NCBI GenBank assembly: GCA_950097015.1
Contig: CATNEN010000009.1
Location: 250,501 to 314,500 of the forward strand
Direction: 5' to 3'
From: Macrostomum hystrix
Taxonomy: Eukaryota > Platyhelminthes > Macrostomidae
DNA length: 64,000 bases
Position numbers and translations under genes: made by a program. The number at the start of each line of letters is the position of its first letter. Positions within the stretch are counted from its first letter, which is position 1. Below, piece by piece: positions 1-12,144 of the stretch. The notes under the pieces are model-generated. The model was not told where the DNA came from, ran no database searches, and saw only the letters and a list, made by a program, of their open reading frames with translations.

Positions 1-3000
1 TCCTGGAGAAGTACAATTGGCGCAACATCGGCCTGCTGATCACGGAGGCAGAGCAGATCTACTCAGTGAGCCCAGGCTAGAGTGGATCTGAATAGATTGT
101 TAGTGCCAATAACTTTTTAGCTTCTGGCAGTTAGATGACTGAGGTGGATAAATAATTTGTCAGTTTTACAACTGCTTTGTTCTGCTCCATCTTTTAGTAG
201 TTTAACAAGCAATGAGCAAGGCCTAATGGGCCTAGGCAGACAAAACTTTGATAGATTTGCTAGAAGAACTAACTTTACAAAACTTTTAGCCTATTTTAAG
301 TCGACGACTCTCACAAGCAGTTTTCTCTCTTTATATCAATTATAAGTATCCAATCACCACACCCAGTTCTTGGAATCAAGCAGTTTCGCAATGTCTACTG
401 ATGGAAGCTTGTCCATCGACTAATATTTTCGCACATTTAAAATTGAGAAAAGCCATTGAAAACAGGAAATATGCTGTGTTGTGATAGCTCTCTCTCCTCC
501 CTCCCGAAAGTGACCCAATTCAATGGCGCCACTAATTCCTGCAGCAGATTGCCAGCGGCTGGTTGATGCGATTAAACAGGGGTCATCCATCACAGGAGCT
601 GCAAGAATCTTGCAAATCAAAAGAGCAACCGCATTTAAATCGTTTCCAACTTTCGACTAGATGGCAGAGTGGAATATCTTCCTCGCGGTGGTCGGAAACA
701 AGGATTGTGCAAGGCCGATCAGGAAATGAAAGAACTTTTGGTAGAGAAACTCGATGAAAATACTTTCCTGACCCTTAATAAAATTTCTAAACTGCTGCGA
801 GCAGCATGCGTGCTACAAGTGCGTCGATCGCAAGGCACATCGTTCGAAAATAAAGCAGCTGTAGTATGTGATTTGCGAGACTGGGCGTTGAAAGTGTTTC
901 TGAAGAAAATCATTAGTTCAATGGGCAATGTTCTCGGTGTTTCCTCTTAGGTCAGCTCGTGAGTCGACAAAATTCAAGCCTTTGTTTTACACGATGCAAT
1001 TTTTTCGCGACTTTATTGAAATTCGCGAAATTAAATTGAGCGCAAACAATGCCGGTTAGACATGCTGTGCAAGCCAGCTAGTCAAACCAGTCAAACGAGG
1101 TGACGTACGGTCGGTGACATACTTAAAAATAAATATTACTGATCGCGATTCTTGCAACTTGTCGCTGTTAAAATGTGCGTCTGTATAAATTATTCACTTA
1201 TTAGGTATATCTACCACATATCTGTTACATGAAAATCCCATATGCATTCGAACCTCTGTTATTTTTTGTAGGTGGGTGTAGACTTTGAGACGAAGCTTGT
1301 TGGACGCAACATTACTGTCGTCTACAAAGCGCTTTTCGCAGACGATTTGCGTGACGGTCTAGTCAGAATGAAGGTTCGTAATTCGTTCACTAATTTGTTG
1401 CTTGAATTAGCTTGCAGGTTGAAAGGGAGATTGGTGAAAATCAAACACATTATTATAAAATAAAAATATCGATCAAAAGAGATGCGTAATCCATAAACCC
1501 CCTCCAAAAAAATCCTTGAAGACACAACGATACACATGCACTTTAACTGCTACATCAATTTCCAGGACATGAACATTCGTATCTTTGTGGCCTTCCGCTA
1601 CGTGAACCAGGAAACTGTTCCTATGGAGTGTCTGGTAAGAATCTACGAGCTTTCTGCAAGGAGTAGAACAGGCTAAACAAGCTCGATCTTAGCTGAGATT
1701 GATCGTTAGGGGTCAAAAAGTAACTGTAAATAGTGCATAATTAATTGAATGTAGAGCGTAGAAAGACATGGAGAGCCGGGTCGTATAACCAGGCTCTTTA
1801 ACAGACTTCATTGATTGACCATAGCACTAAAGAGTGGTTGGGCATGACTGCTAAAATTCTCAATGATTGATAGCTACAAACATAAATACGCTTCGCAGTG
1901 CACACGCACTGTAACACACAAGCCAATCAAAAATGAAATAATAGCAGCGCGCTGACAGACATTTCGTGTTATGCATTTATAAATCCGTGTACATACGAGT
2001 AATATACAAGCTCTAGCTCGACTTCGCTTTTTGTTCCTGTCGTTACTCTTACGATTTAATACGATTTTAACTACTAGCGTAAGAATGGTCTGTAGAACGG
2101 ACGAATCGTTTCCAGATGTGATGAAACGTAAATTTATTAAGTATATAGTTATTCGAGTCACAGTTTGTAAAAGTTAATTATTACATATTCGTTTTTGCTC
2201 TTCCTTCAACCTACTATCGCTCAGAAAGAAGTAAAGTAATGATAAAACCCATTTTCCCCCAGACGCCTGAGAACGATTTCTCAATAGTATCTCAATTACG
2301 AGTACACGGAATTATAAGAGTAAAAAATTAATGCCAGATTGAGGAGCTGCAACTGCGTGGACCCAAGTACCAGTGGATCTTTAACGGCATGCATGGTCTG
2401 CCCGCCACCGACGCAGTCAGTGTTTCCTGCACCTTGACAGTGCGGGCCAGGGCCGTGGAGAACGCCTTCATATTCGACACGGACATGGCCGACCCGGCCT
2501 ATGTGCCTCCACCCAGCTTTACCGGCTTGGTGAGTGAGATTAGCTTCACTGGCAGGTAGCTGAACCTTTTGTAAAATGGCGGATTGCATGTCGCTCCCAT
2601 CACAGGCTCTAGCTGACATCTATCCAGTATACACAGCAGCCAGCCCAAGCAATGTGAGATTCAACAACGGAACTTTGGCTCGAATCTTCGATACAATGAC
2701 AACGGTGGCCTTGGCTGTAAACAGCACGCTGCAGAAGTACCCATACGACCCGCAGCTTGAGTTAAGAAACTGCAGTTTTAAAGCAGAGCTTTTAAGAAGC
2801 ATTCGAAGGCAGCAGTTTAATGGCATTGAGGTGAAGTTTAAATACTCGCTCTTAAGAATTTTCATGGCTTATTTAACTTAAGATAATCCTGCGTCTCTTA
2901 TATTCTAACTGCAGGGCCCAGTGCGGTTTAACGAATTCGGAGACAGAATCGCCAAAGTTCTGATATTCCAAATTCAAGGTGAAATTGAGCAATGTAATGC

Positions 3001-6000
3001 ATAATATTTAAAGCCAAAAGTAAAGCCTGTCGGGAAAAAAAGCGTCAATCTCCATCCCAACCAATCAAACCAATCCCAGACAACGTCGCGGTTCCCATGG
3101 CCTCATTCGAGCCATCGACTGGTCACATTGATTGGAAGGCGCAGCCGAAGTTCGCCAGCGGTGAGCCGCCAGTTGACCGACCGTTGACCATCGATCGGCT
3201 GCTGACCATCGATTCGACTGCCGCGGTCGTCTGCTTTGTATTGGCGGCCATCTGTTCGATGTTCGCCGCTGCCTCTGCTGGCGTCACCATGTTCTACCGG
3301 AATCTGCGCTTGATGAAACTGAGCTCACCTCACGTCAATTTGGCAATCGCGTTTGGCTGCTGCCTCGCCTATGCGAGCTGTGTCGCCATGGCGACCAACG
3401 GAGCGGGTAGTATGAGTAGAAGCGGAGGCGGATCAGTGATTTGCTGGGTAGAGACCTGCTGCTTGTCGTTCGGCTATTCCTGTGCATTCGGAGCCATGTT
3501 TGCCAAGACCTGGCGGGTCCACGTCATCTTCACTAACAAGCGGCTAAAAAGAGTAGTGAGGAATCTACTTTTGTTCAGAGTTTCAAAAATGGAGCACGAG
3601 TTCTGATTACGTAATAAACATTAGGCAGGAAATCACTCTATGCATTTCCTAACCAGCTCATTCAGTTATCTCGCATCGACCACCCGCAGGCCATCAAAGA
3701 TTGGCACCTTTTCTCAATCGTTGGAGCCCTTGTGCTATTGGACACTCTGATCTTCATCTTGTGGGCCACCCTGGATCCGATGATTCTAGCTGAAGTTTAC
3801 TTGCAGTCTGTGGTACGTTCTCAAGTAGATTTTATTGCGACGTTTCAAGGGCGACTGTTTTTATGCTCTCCATTGCAGGAGGACGCTGAGGCAGGGGTGA
3901 TCTACAAGTGGAGAATTCCATTGTGTCGCTGCCGCCTTAGCAGCGTGTGGCAGGGCTTGCTAATTGGCAAGAACGGTGAGTGCCTTTTTTGTTTGTTTAA
4001 AACCACAGCGAAATTATTGGCTTCCCGGCATATCGGTATGCTGACTCGCAATAATGTTTTCAGAAATAACATGCCATAAGTCCAGCTTGCGTTGACTAGT
4101 GTCTAGCTGCTAATGTCTAAATTCGAGTTGGACCGAACTCGAACATCTTTATAATCGTACTTAATCGTATATAAAGTATGTCAATCACTTGGTTTGGGCT
4201 TGCGCAGCTTCTAATGGATACGAGCACACTTGCTCTAATTACGAGCATTATCGTTAGAGCTCGACTTCAAAAGTTCCTCTGTGCGCAGGAGCCTGAAGTA
4301 CATGTATCACTGACAATGTATCACATAAATAATCATCCACAAATCAGTGAAATCAGTGAAAATCAGTGAATAAGTGAAACAGTGAAACAGTGAAACTGTA
4401 GCATATTATCGAATACAGGCACTTTACAGAGTTGACAGCCAATGATGCCTAGTATCCATGGATTATAGCTGCATCGATGATTGAATTCTGTCGTTCAAGG
4501 GGCAAAGTCAAGGCATCAACGTAAGTCTCTTTAGAGCTGGGTGATTCAAACAGCATTTGCTTTCAATGAAAGTTGAACCAGCGCGCTTGACGTCAATCCT
4601 CAGAGCTTCAAGGTATGAGATTATCCCATGGCTCTTAGCGGCGGATTACATACTTTGCAGCCTTGGGGATTTACCAAAAGCCTCAGATTCGCGCTGCCTG
4701 TTTTTGTTACGTGACAATTTTTTGAATTTCTGCCTTAGTTTTCGCTCAATGAGATTAGAATTTTCTCGACCTCGACTATTCCTGATTAGATGATCCAAAG
4801 AACTAGAAAGTTTGATATAAAATCTCATTAATCTCTCAGGTGAGAATGTTACAAGGAGTGGCTAATATCTGTGGATTATGGGCAGGATTAAAGGACCGCT
4901 AAGGAATCTTTTATCTGAGTCTAGATCGCATTTCAAAAACAACGAAACTGTTACGGATGCTGAATGTCGTAAAATAACAAGGGAATTTCGCCATATCGTG
5001 TTTTTATATCGCAAATAATGCAAGGGAATTAAATGACTTGCACTGAAAGCACATTTAAAGCGTCAGACATAAAAAATATTTTTCTACACGAGACACGCAT
5101 ACATATATTTTTCCCCAGTGTGAGTCCCTTTTTATCGGCTGCGTAAATCGCTTGCACTGTCTGACTGTCTGACCCTCTTGACCCAACTGTGCACATGCAC
5201 CACAGCTCTGTAGTGCCAGGGTTTCTCATGTCGACTGCTCGCCAAGGCCGTTGTGTTTGATGCCGGTTTGTTTAACTCGGCCTTGGCCTCGCCCTTTCTC
5301 AACCTCCTCCCCCCTCCCTGCTCAGGGTGCCCTGAGCCGCCATCTGATTGGCTGGGCGCGGGCATTGTCTGCCAACCCTTACCCCAGCCCTGTGTGGCTT
5401 TGCCCCTCCCGCCAATCAGCTCTGTGTAGCTTTGCCCGTCCACCCGGCCAACGCGTACAACCCTACCCCTCCCTGCGCGCTGGTGGCTTGACTCTGTTTG
5501 TGCAACGCCTCTCCTGTCTGCCCCCCTTGCTGCCCTATTTGTTTGTCATTATCTACCTGTGCCATAGCAACTGCCGTGGCTGCCGTGGCTGTATGTGCCG
5601 CTCCGGCGAACATTAAGATTCGATCTGTAAAGACGGTCTCTTAATGCGAAGTCTTAAGTTATTACAAACAAATACACCGAAATCGTGTCATCCTGCGTTC
5701 CGACCGGTAAGCGCTGCATTCGTGTCTTTCCTGTCGGAGTGCCAGGAGAACTGTATCTTACTGGAAAGTACTGTGTGAGCGTCCTAACGCCATCAGTGCC
5801 AGGCTGAAGCAGAGCGTCCCAACGCCTGGTTCAGTGATTATTCATATTACACTTATTATTATGTAGGCCGGGAATCACAGTCAAAGCGACCACAGTCACT
5901 ACATTACTGTGTCCCATTGCAAGTATCGATAAACACAAATAAATATTTTTTGGCAGTTAGCTGGCAAAGCCTTTTTCTTCCACCACTAAACCGTGACTGG

Positions 6001-7124
6001 TCTACACTTAGTATGTCCGAGAACTAGTAGTTTTTTATTAAATTTAAGCCTGTAATTTTCCTACACCTTGATAGTCAGAGATTGCAGACATAAAGTACTT
6101 GAGTTCTACTCTTAAGTAGGTAAATGTAGTTGATCACTAATCAGAATAGCGCAACGTCAACTAAAACTGAGCTTTTTGCGAGTAAGTTGCAAACGGAGAT
6201 TTCAAAATTGCAGAGTAAGTCCATTAACTGGATTTCTAACCGGATTTACACATGTAGGCCTGATCCTGATCTTTGGAATCTTCTTTGCATGGGAGACGCG
6301 CCGAGTCTACGTCGAGGCGCTGAACGACAGCAAGCAGATCGGAATCTGCGTGTACAACACCCTCATCATGGGCGCCATCGGCGTGTCACTCAACTTTGTG
6401 CTGCCCAGTAGCCAGCCGAGTCTGATCTTTGTGCTGACCGCCGTCTGCATTTTCGTGTGCACCACCACCGCTCTGGTGCTCGTGTTTGGCAGCAAGGTGC
6501 GTGAGAACATTTTCTAATGCTTCTAAGTGAGAAATTCATTTAGAGTTTAACTTTAGCTCTGGTCTTATTACTTACATCGACTTACATGAACGTTTTGCGT
6601 GTACTATCCTTTTTAGCAAACGTAATACTCGTTACAAATGAAATGAGCGGAAGTTAAACAGTAGTGTAAACTATTGTATAAACTGACAGTATTTTAGTTT
6701 TTGCATTGACTAAATTTTTGCTTTTGGGAAATACATAAGGGCCGGCACTTGACAAAAAATCTGTGCCAAAACTGATGCAACCGTGGGGTGACGTATGAGA
6801 AATTAGAGACTTTCATTCTATGCAAGTATGGGAGTGCAAAGTAACCAGAAACATTAATTAAGTGCTGATTGTGCTTGTAATAGAAGAGTTGTTCCGTGAT
6901 GCTAAGAGATTAAATATAGCTCTCTTGACATTTTTTAGATTTTCATGCTGATTCAACATGGCCCGTCACGCGTCGACAACCTGGCGATTGCCATGGGAGG
7001 ACCAGACGCTGGTGGTGGTATTCAAGGCAACATCGCTGGCATCAGCGGTACCGGTGAGAGCAGCGAACCGACGGGCCGGTCTAGAGCCGTCATGGTTGTG
7101 CCGGCTGCGGAGTCCAGCAGCTGA
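1..7124 (+). CDS. GABBR2: GABA-B receptor subunit 2-like (metabotropic GABA receptor), 5'-partial, 11 exons visible
   Basis: Class C G-protein-coupled receptor of the plasma membrane; in the family, GABA-B2 couples to Gi/o and pairs with the GABA-binding B1 subunit. Exons: 1-65, 1272-1373, 1566-1634, 2338-2529, 2606-2830, 2915-2978, 3080-3552, 3690-3812, 3879-3975, 6258-6496, 6939-7124 (stop TGA 7122-7124). All junctions are GT-AG and phases match, giving 610 residues with no stop. The first six exons carry the end of the Venus-flytrap ectodomain (GPKYQWIFNG). Exon 3080-3552 holds TM1-TM3 with the family signature AFGAMFAKTWRVH. Exon 3690-3812 is TM4. Exon 6258-6496 holds TM5-TM7, with AWETR and ALNDSKQIG, which fit GABA-B2 better than B1. 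The N-terminus lies left of the window. About 60 residues follow TM7 and show no coiled coil, unlike vertebrate B2. Family assignment is firm; subunit 2 rather than another B-like paralogue is likely. Confidence 0.93.
66..1271 (+). other. Intron of the GABBR2-like gene
   Basis: Donor GTGAGC at 66 and acceptor TAG ending at 1271 leave phase 0 on both sides. The intron contains the transposase fossil described separately; the rest is AT-rich with no other support for a gene. Confidence 0.8.
523..870 (+). mobile_element. Fossil Tc1/mariner-type transposase N-terminus (helix-turn-helix region), frameshifted
   Basis: An ATG at 523 opens a frame reading GSSITGAARILQIKRATAF, the recognition-helix pattern of Tc1/mariner transposase DNA-binding domains. 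It stops at TAG 658-660. The continuation lies in another frame: GRVEYLPRGGRKQGL, then a conserved-looking helical stretch (KADQEMKELLVEKLDEN, then LTLNKISKLLRAA). Together they give about 110 residues of the N-terminal half. No DDE catalytic half is visible before the next exon at 1272, and no terminal repeats were recognised. It sits in an intron of the receptor gene in the same orientation. Seen: the two frames and their motif. Inferred: a dead, truncated insertion. The exact superfamily branch is uncertain. Confidence 0.6.
3976..6257 (+). other. Large intron of the GABBR2-like gene
   Basis: This 2.28-kb intron separates the TM4-TM5 loop exon from the TM5-TM7 exon (phase 1). It includes a GC-rich, C-rich patch at about 5230-5620 whose open frames have no recognisable protein content, and short runs of TCAGTGAAA-like motifs at 4345-4395. 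No gene is supported within it. Confidence 0.75.
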
Positions 7125-8180
7125 AGCGAAGTGTTAAGCACTGGCAATGATCTGTGTGGACTGATTATTGATTACCTTGAATGCACAGTAGATGGTTTGA
7201 AACAATTGGAATGCGTCAGTCAGTTTTCATCTAGACAATCTGCATAGTCAGTTACTTGAATTGGTACATCAATGAATATTTTACTAGTAGTTAACTCACA
7301 GGATTTTAGAATTTACCTGTATTTTTGCCACTTACATATACTGTAAAATCTAGATGTACGCCCGTACATGTACGTCGAAGGCTCAGAATGACTAGCACTC
7401 GCAGCTTCGAATACGCATTTTCTAGTATACCTGCTGCATTCGAAGCTGCACTACTCTGACCAATGTGACTGTTGATTCAAGGAGTTTTGCGCTATTTAAT
7501 TGTTTTAGACTTTTGGCTCAAATTGCACAAAATGATCTACTTAACTTGTTGTTATCAAGGATATATATGTGACACACGGCAGTTATCAAATTAATATCCT
7601 TGATAACAACTGTAAGTCCGTGTTGAACATTGATATTAGGAATATAATGCTGCCTAGTTTTCCTAATAGGCGTATGAGCGAGCACTTGCCTAGCGAACAT
7701 AGCGACTACTCTTAACTTGTCGCAATTTATCCTATTTTGCATAAATTATAGCACATCCTCGTTGTAGTGTTCATTTCGCACTGCAAATGTTTTTAGCAAA
7801 TCTAAAAATCTGACTGATCTAATGAGATATGAGTATAATATAAAATGTGTAAAAATTGTAAAATCTTGGGAGTACAATTTACAAACAGCAGAATAGCTGG
7901 CTAAAACCACCGCGAGCTCCGGGCTTGGGCCAAAGAGGCAGCAGCGGGTGATGATCAGTGATGAGTGATCAGTGCAGGGCAGCAGATCAACAGACAGGCG
8001 GCCGTCTCCTCGCTCTCACCACAGTAACAGCGGGTCTGGAAGGCCCGCAAGGCCGGGCAGGGGTCGGCGGAGGTATGCGGAAGTTGGCGAATCATTTGTG
8101 TGTATTTTTCACGTAATTAAGTACGCACGTTCAAAACGCACGTCTTACGCGCATGATCAGAGACTGGGGCAGCTCCTGCT
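7125..8180. other. Downstream of GABBR2-like gene, no gene seen
   Basis: This is AT-rich presumed 3' UTR and spacer. I see no canonical AATAAA close behind the stop; a variant hexamer occurs near 7840 (ATAATATAAAAT). A short inverted pair (CTTGATAACAAC at 7600 against GTTGTTATCAAGG at 7549) could form a hairpin. No coding support. Confidence 0.4.
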
Positions 8181-8889
8181 AGATTGAGGTCTCTAGTCGG
8201 CGGCGGCGATAGGCAGTCCCCGCTGCAGCCGGCATGCCAAGCCAGTGCGCTCGGTCCCGCCATTGCGCAGCCGCTGCGCTGTAGCTTTTTTTCCAGCGGC
8301 CGAGGCCATGGCGTCGGATGGCAGCTTGTACCGCCACAACAAAATCAGCACGGCGTCCTAACCAGCACAAAGCCTTCAAAGGCCTCGTTGCTGGGGATGT
8401 GCGCATGGCCTGGCAAGTGGAAACTAGACGCCACGTGGCCGGCTTGGACGCAAATGATAGTATCAGGCTCAATCAGGACACCGCTGCGACCACCCAGAGC
8501 ACTGTCATTCGCCGCACAGTCAGTCCAGATGATAGTTCGGGGAGGCTAGCATTGCAGCTAGCTGGCTGGGAAGCCAGCCGGAGCCCGAAGGTGATGCAGT
8601 CGAGGTCAGCCTAGGGAGGCATCGGCGGGATGGTCACTCAGTCCCGCAGCGTTGCAGATGCTGGCAGAGACATGAAGACACATAAGCAGCGGTTTGTCGG
8701 CCAGCAGCCTGATGGCGCATGCATCTCCGCCCGACAACCATCGCGCTTCAGCACCACCGCACTGGTGTTACGCGGGCACCCGGGGGATGATGCATGCGCC
8801 CAGTCACTCAGTGCGGTCCAGTTGATCGATAATCGGCTTGCAGGCCGTCGGAATTCGGGCACTGACAATGACAGCGACAATGGCTGTTT
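8181..8889. other. GC-rich segment of unknown nature beside transposase remnant
   Basis: Base composition rises sharply compared with both flanks. Several overlapping frames are open on both strands for about 100 codons, but none shows a domain I recognise. It may be the decayed downstream part of the mariner-like element at 8890-9401, whose catalytic half would be expected here, or an unrelated insertion. I could not choose between these. Confidence 0.3.
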
Positions 8890-9401
8890 GAAATGTGATG
8901 GCTTCGTCGACAAACACAATTGGCTGATGGGTGTTCTTAACAGTGTTCAGCATTAGATGACACAGTTCTGTTCGCTGCACAAAGTCGGTTGGCAGCAGTC
9001 GGTGCTTCTTCTCTGCACGATATGCATGCATGTGAAGATCCTGTCTCGCGATTCGCTGCACAGTCGAAGTCGGCATTTCGAGGTCTCGTGAAATTTGTCT
9101 CAGAGATTTTCTCTCACCCCCCCAACTCTGTCATCACGTCAAAAACGCGCTCTTCAGTCCTGACACTGCGAAGTCTGCCACCGTGTCCTTTATGTGACAA
9201 CTGTAAGTTCTTTTTTGTCAGAAACTTTTGTACGAGTTGATGAACATTCTTCTTTGTGCAAAGAGGAATGACAGCAGCGTTTAGTTGAGCATTTCGCCAC
9301 GTGTTGAACTGTCTCGAAGCAGCTGTGGCGCTCTCTACATTTTCTATATTTCGGTAATAGCACTGGATGATCCGAAGACCGAGTTTCTTCTCGCTGGCCA
9401 T
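8890..9401 (-). mobile_element. Decayed mariner-like transposase (HTH region plus start of DDE domain)
   Basis: Reading the minus strand from 9401, a frame opens with an IIQCYYRN helix, then SATAASRQFNTWRN and KNVHQLVQKFL, LQLSHKGHGGR and RSVRTEERV. This is the arrangement of N-terminal DNA-binding domains in invertebrate mariner-like transposases. After a frameshift near 9110 it continues with ENLRQISRDLEMPTSTVQRI, a second helix-turn-helix, then DLHMHAYRAEKKHRLLPTDF and IVFVDEA. The last motif resembles the first catalytic aspartate block of the DDE triad (usually SDEAHF), here degraded. The second and third catalytic residues were not found downstream. The element is broken and most likely inactive. 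Confidence 0.7.
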
Positions 9402-9780
9402 TGATATTGTGGCGCCGTCGGTCTATCGCGGCCAGGCGCATTGATAGCCTGAGCGTGGGCGGGCACGGTGCCGCCAATGTCCTTTAACTCTTCACTGACC
9501 TATTAATGTACATGCCTATTGTGTGGCACGTGGCCACCGCTCAATAATATCGCACGTTGTACTTGTATCTCGCGTTCTACATAAGTGATGTGACTGATGC
9601 ACAAATATATTATCGTGTTCGCTCCAAACTAACAAACATAAGAGTCACTCTAAACGACACGACAGATATTTTCCGAACTATGCAGCTCCTATGGTCCATG
9701 GGAAAATTTCCCATAACGTCAGAATTATGGCATCTAACTCTGAGCACAGTCTCAGAGTCTATGCTCTGTCCTTTTTCTTA

Positions 9781-9992
9781 CGCAAAATATTGTCTATGGC
9801 CGCCGTCTATGGCAAAGCTTAGCAGAGAAGCTAGCGTACACTTCCAAGCTCAATAAATCAATGAATATATTGTTTACATAAACTACGAGCTAGTATTTGA
9901 CCACACACCGTCTTAGAGTTTAGGTTACGTCATTTTTTAAGCAAAATATTGTCTATAGCTGTGTATGGCAAAGCTTTGCAGAGAAGCAAGCG
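9781..9992 (+). repeat. Imperfect direct repeat pair of about 50 bp
   Basis: Two copies at about 9784-9837 and 9944-9993 share AAAATATTGTCTAT, TATGGCAAAGCTT and GCAGAGAAGC with a few substitutions and a short indel. They lie in an otherwise anonymous AT-rich spacer (9480-10500) in which no gene is seen. Confidence 0.6.
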
Positions 9993-10049
9993 CGGCGCGG
10001 CTGTAACGGGAATACCTGCTATGATTTGAGCGCTATAGACCGTTGTAAA

Positions 10050-10137
10050 AGATATAAGATCAAAACGGTAACCGGTCGCTTCGGGCCCACAACCATTTGG
10101 GCCCAAAACCATTTCGGCCTTAAGCCGTTTCGGCCAA
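10050..10137. repeat. Short GC-rich degenerate repeat with CGGCC / GGGCCC cores
   Basis: Three or four short degenerate units (CCATTTGGGCCCAAAA, CCATTTCGGCCTT, CCGTTTCGGCCAAAA) lie side by side. A related motif in inverted orientation (GGGCCGAAATAG, then GGCCGAAACAACAGG) occurs at 22559-22604, on the far side of the satellite-bearing element block. Confidence 0.5.
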
Positions 10138-10604
10138 AAAAAACTTTTATGTTATCAGATTTAAATATTTTTTTGTTTGTGATTTGTCCAAACTCGATCA
10201 CAAGCCCTTGTGTATAATTTTTCTCTCTTGGTCCACTATTAACTGCCAGTTTTCCCCATAGAATTGTAAGGGAGCCTTGAGGCCAGCCTGGGTGATCGAA
10301 GCACGTGACTCGATGAGTCAGCACCTTGATCCCTCAGACCCATCAAAACGACCACCCCACCTCCGCTTCTAAGGTTCTGGTTCACTCAAGTGCGACGAGC
10401 GCATAACCTTCAAATGTCCTCTTAATTTACGTGAATCCCTTATAGTTATTTTTCCGAATGTAATGTGTCATTTTATTCTTCCTAATGTAAGCTTTAGGAC
10501 AACTACTAGCAAGTTTTGCCCCCCTTCGGGGAGCAGAAATATTTTTAATTCGTCTATTATATACTTTTTAGCAGCTGAATTTACAGCTTTTTAATTCTAC
10601 ATTG

Positions 10605-12130
10605 AACCCGCAGTCGACAATGATCCCCAGTTGACAATGATCCCACAGTCGACAATGATCCCCCAGTTGACAATGATCCCCCAGTTGACAATGATCCCCC
10701 AGTTGACAATGATCCCCCAGTTGACAATGATCCCCCAGTTGACAATGATCCCCCAGTTGACAATGATCCCCCAGTTGACAATGATCCCCCAGTTAACAAA
10801 GATCCCCCAGTTCACAATGATCCCCCAGTTGATGATGACTCCCCATTGATGATGATCCCCAGTTAACAATGTTCCTCCAGTTAACAATGTTCCCCCAGTT
10901 GACAATGATCCCCCAGTTGATGATGATCACCCAGTTGACAATGATCCCCCAGTTGACAATGATCCCCCAGTTGACAATGATTCCCCAGTTGACAATGATC
11001 CCGCCCGTTGACAATGATCCCACAGTTGACAATGAACCCCCAGTTGACAATGATCCGCCAGTTGATGATGATCCCCCAGTTGATGATGATCCCCCAGTTG
11101 ACAATGAACCCCCAGTTGACAATGAACCCCCAGTTGACAATGATCCCCCAGTTGACAATGATCCCCCAGTTGACAATGAACCCCCAGTTGACAATGATCC
11201 CCCAGTTTACAATGATCCCCCAGTTGACAATGATCCCCCAGTTGACAATGATCCCACAGTTGACAATGATCCCCCAGTTGACAATGATCCCCCAGTTCAC
11301 AATGATCCCCCAGTTGATGATGATCCCCCAGTTGACAATGATCCCCCAGTTGACAATTATCCCCCAGTTTACCATGATCCCCCAGTTGACGATTATCCCC
11401 CAGTTGACCATTACCCCCTAGTTGACAATGATCCCCCAGTTGACAATGATCCCCCAGTTGACAATGATCACCCAGTTGACAATGATCCCCCAGTTGACAA
11501 TGATCCCCCAGTTGACAATGATTCCCCAGTTGACAATGATCCCGCCCGTTGACAATGATCCCACAGTTGACAATGAACCCCCAGTTGACAATGATCCGCC
11601 AGTTGATGATGATCCCCCAGTTGATGATGATCCCCCAGTTGACAATGAACCCCCAGTTGACAATGAACCCCCAGTTGACAATGATCCCCCAGTTGACAAT
11701 GATCCCCCAGTTGACAATGAACCCCCAGTTGACAATGATCCCCAGTTGACAATGATCCCCCAGTTGACAATGATCCCCCAGTTGACAATGATCCCACAGT
11801 TGACAATGATCCCCCAGTTGACAATGATCCCCCAGTTCACAATGATCCCCCAGTTGATGATGATCCCCCAGTTGACAATGATCCCCCAGTTGACAATTAT
11901 CCCCCAGTTTACCATGATCCCCCAGTTGACGATTATCCCCCAGTTGACCATTACCCCCTAGTTGACAATGATCCCCCAGTTGACAATGATCCCCCAGTTG
12001 ACAATGATCCCCCAGTTGACAATGATCCCCCAGTTGACAATTATCCCCCAGGTTACCATGATCCCCCAGTTGACGATTATCCCCCAGTTCACCATGATCC
12101 CCATTTTGATGATGACTCCCCAGTTGACGT
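10605..12130. repeat. 18-bp minisatellite (core CCCCCAGTTGACAATGAT), about 84 copies
   Basis: The unit is 18 bp, so each frame repeats every six codons; three frames are open and give false proteins (DPPVDN, MIPQLT and, on the minus strand, NWGIIV patterns). Variant units carry GATGATGAT or AACCC. There is higher-order structure: the variant block around 10980-11420 recurs at 11520-11960, a period of 540 bp or 30 units. Confidence 0.95.
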
Positions 12131-12144
12131 TGATTTTTCAAACA

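Noticed and set aside
5132-5616. Overlapping 100-120 codon frames in the C-rich patch
   Set aside because: Frames are open on both strands simultaneously because of base composition, and they lie in an intron of the receptor gene.
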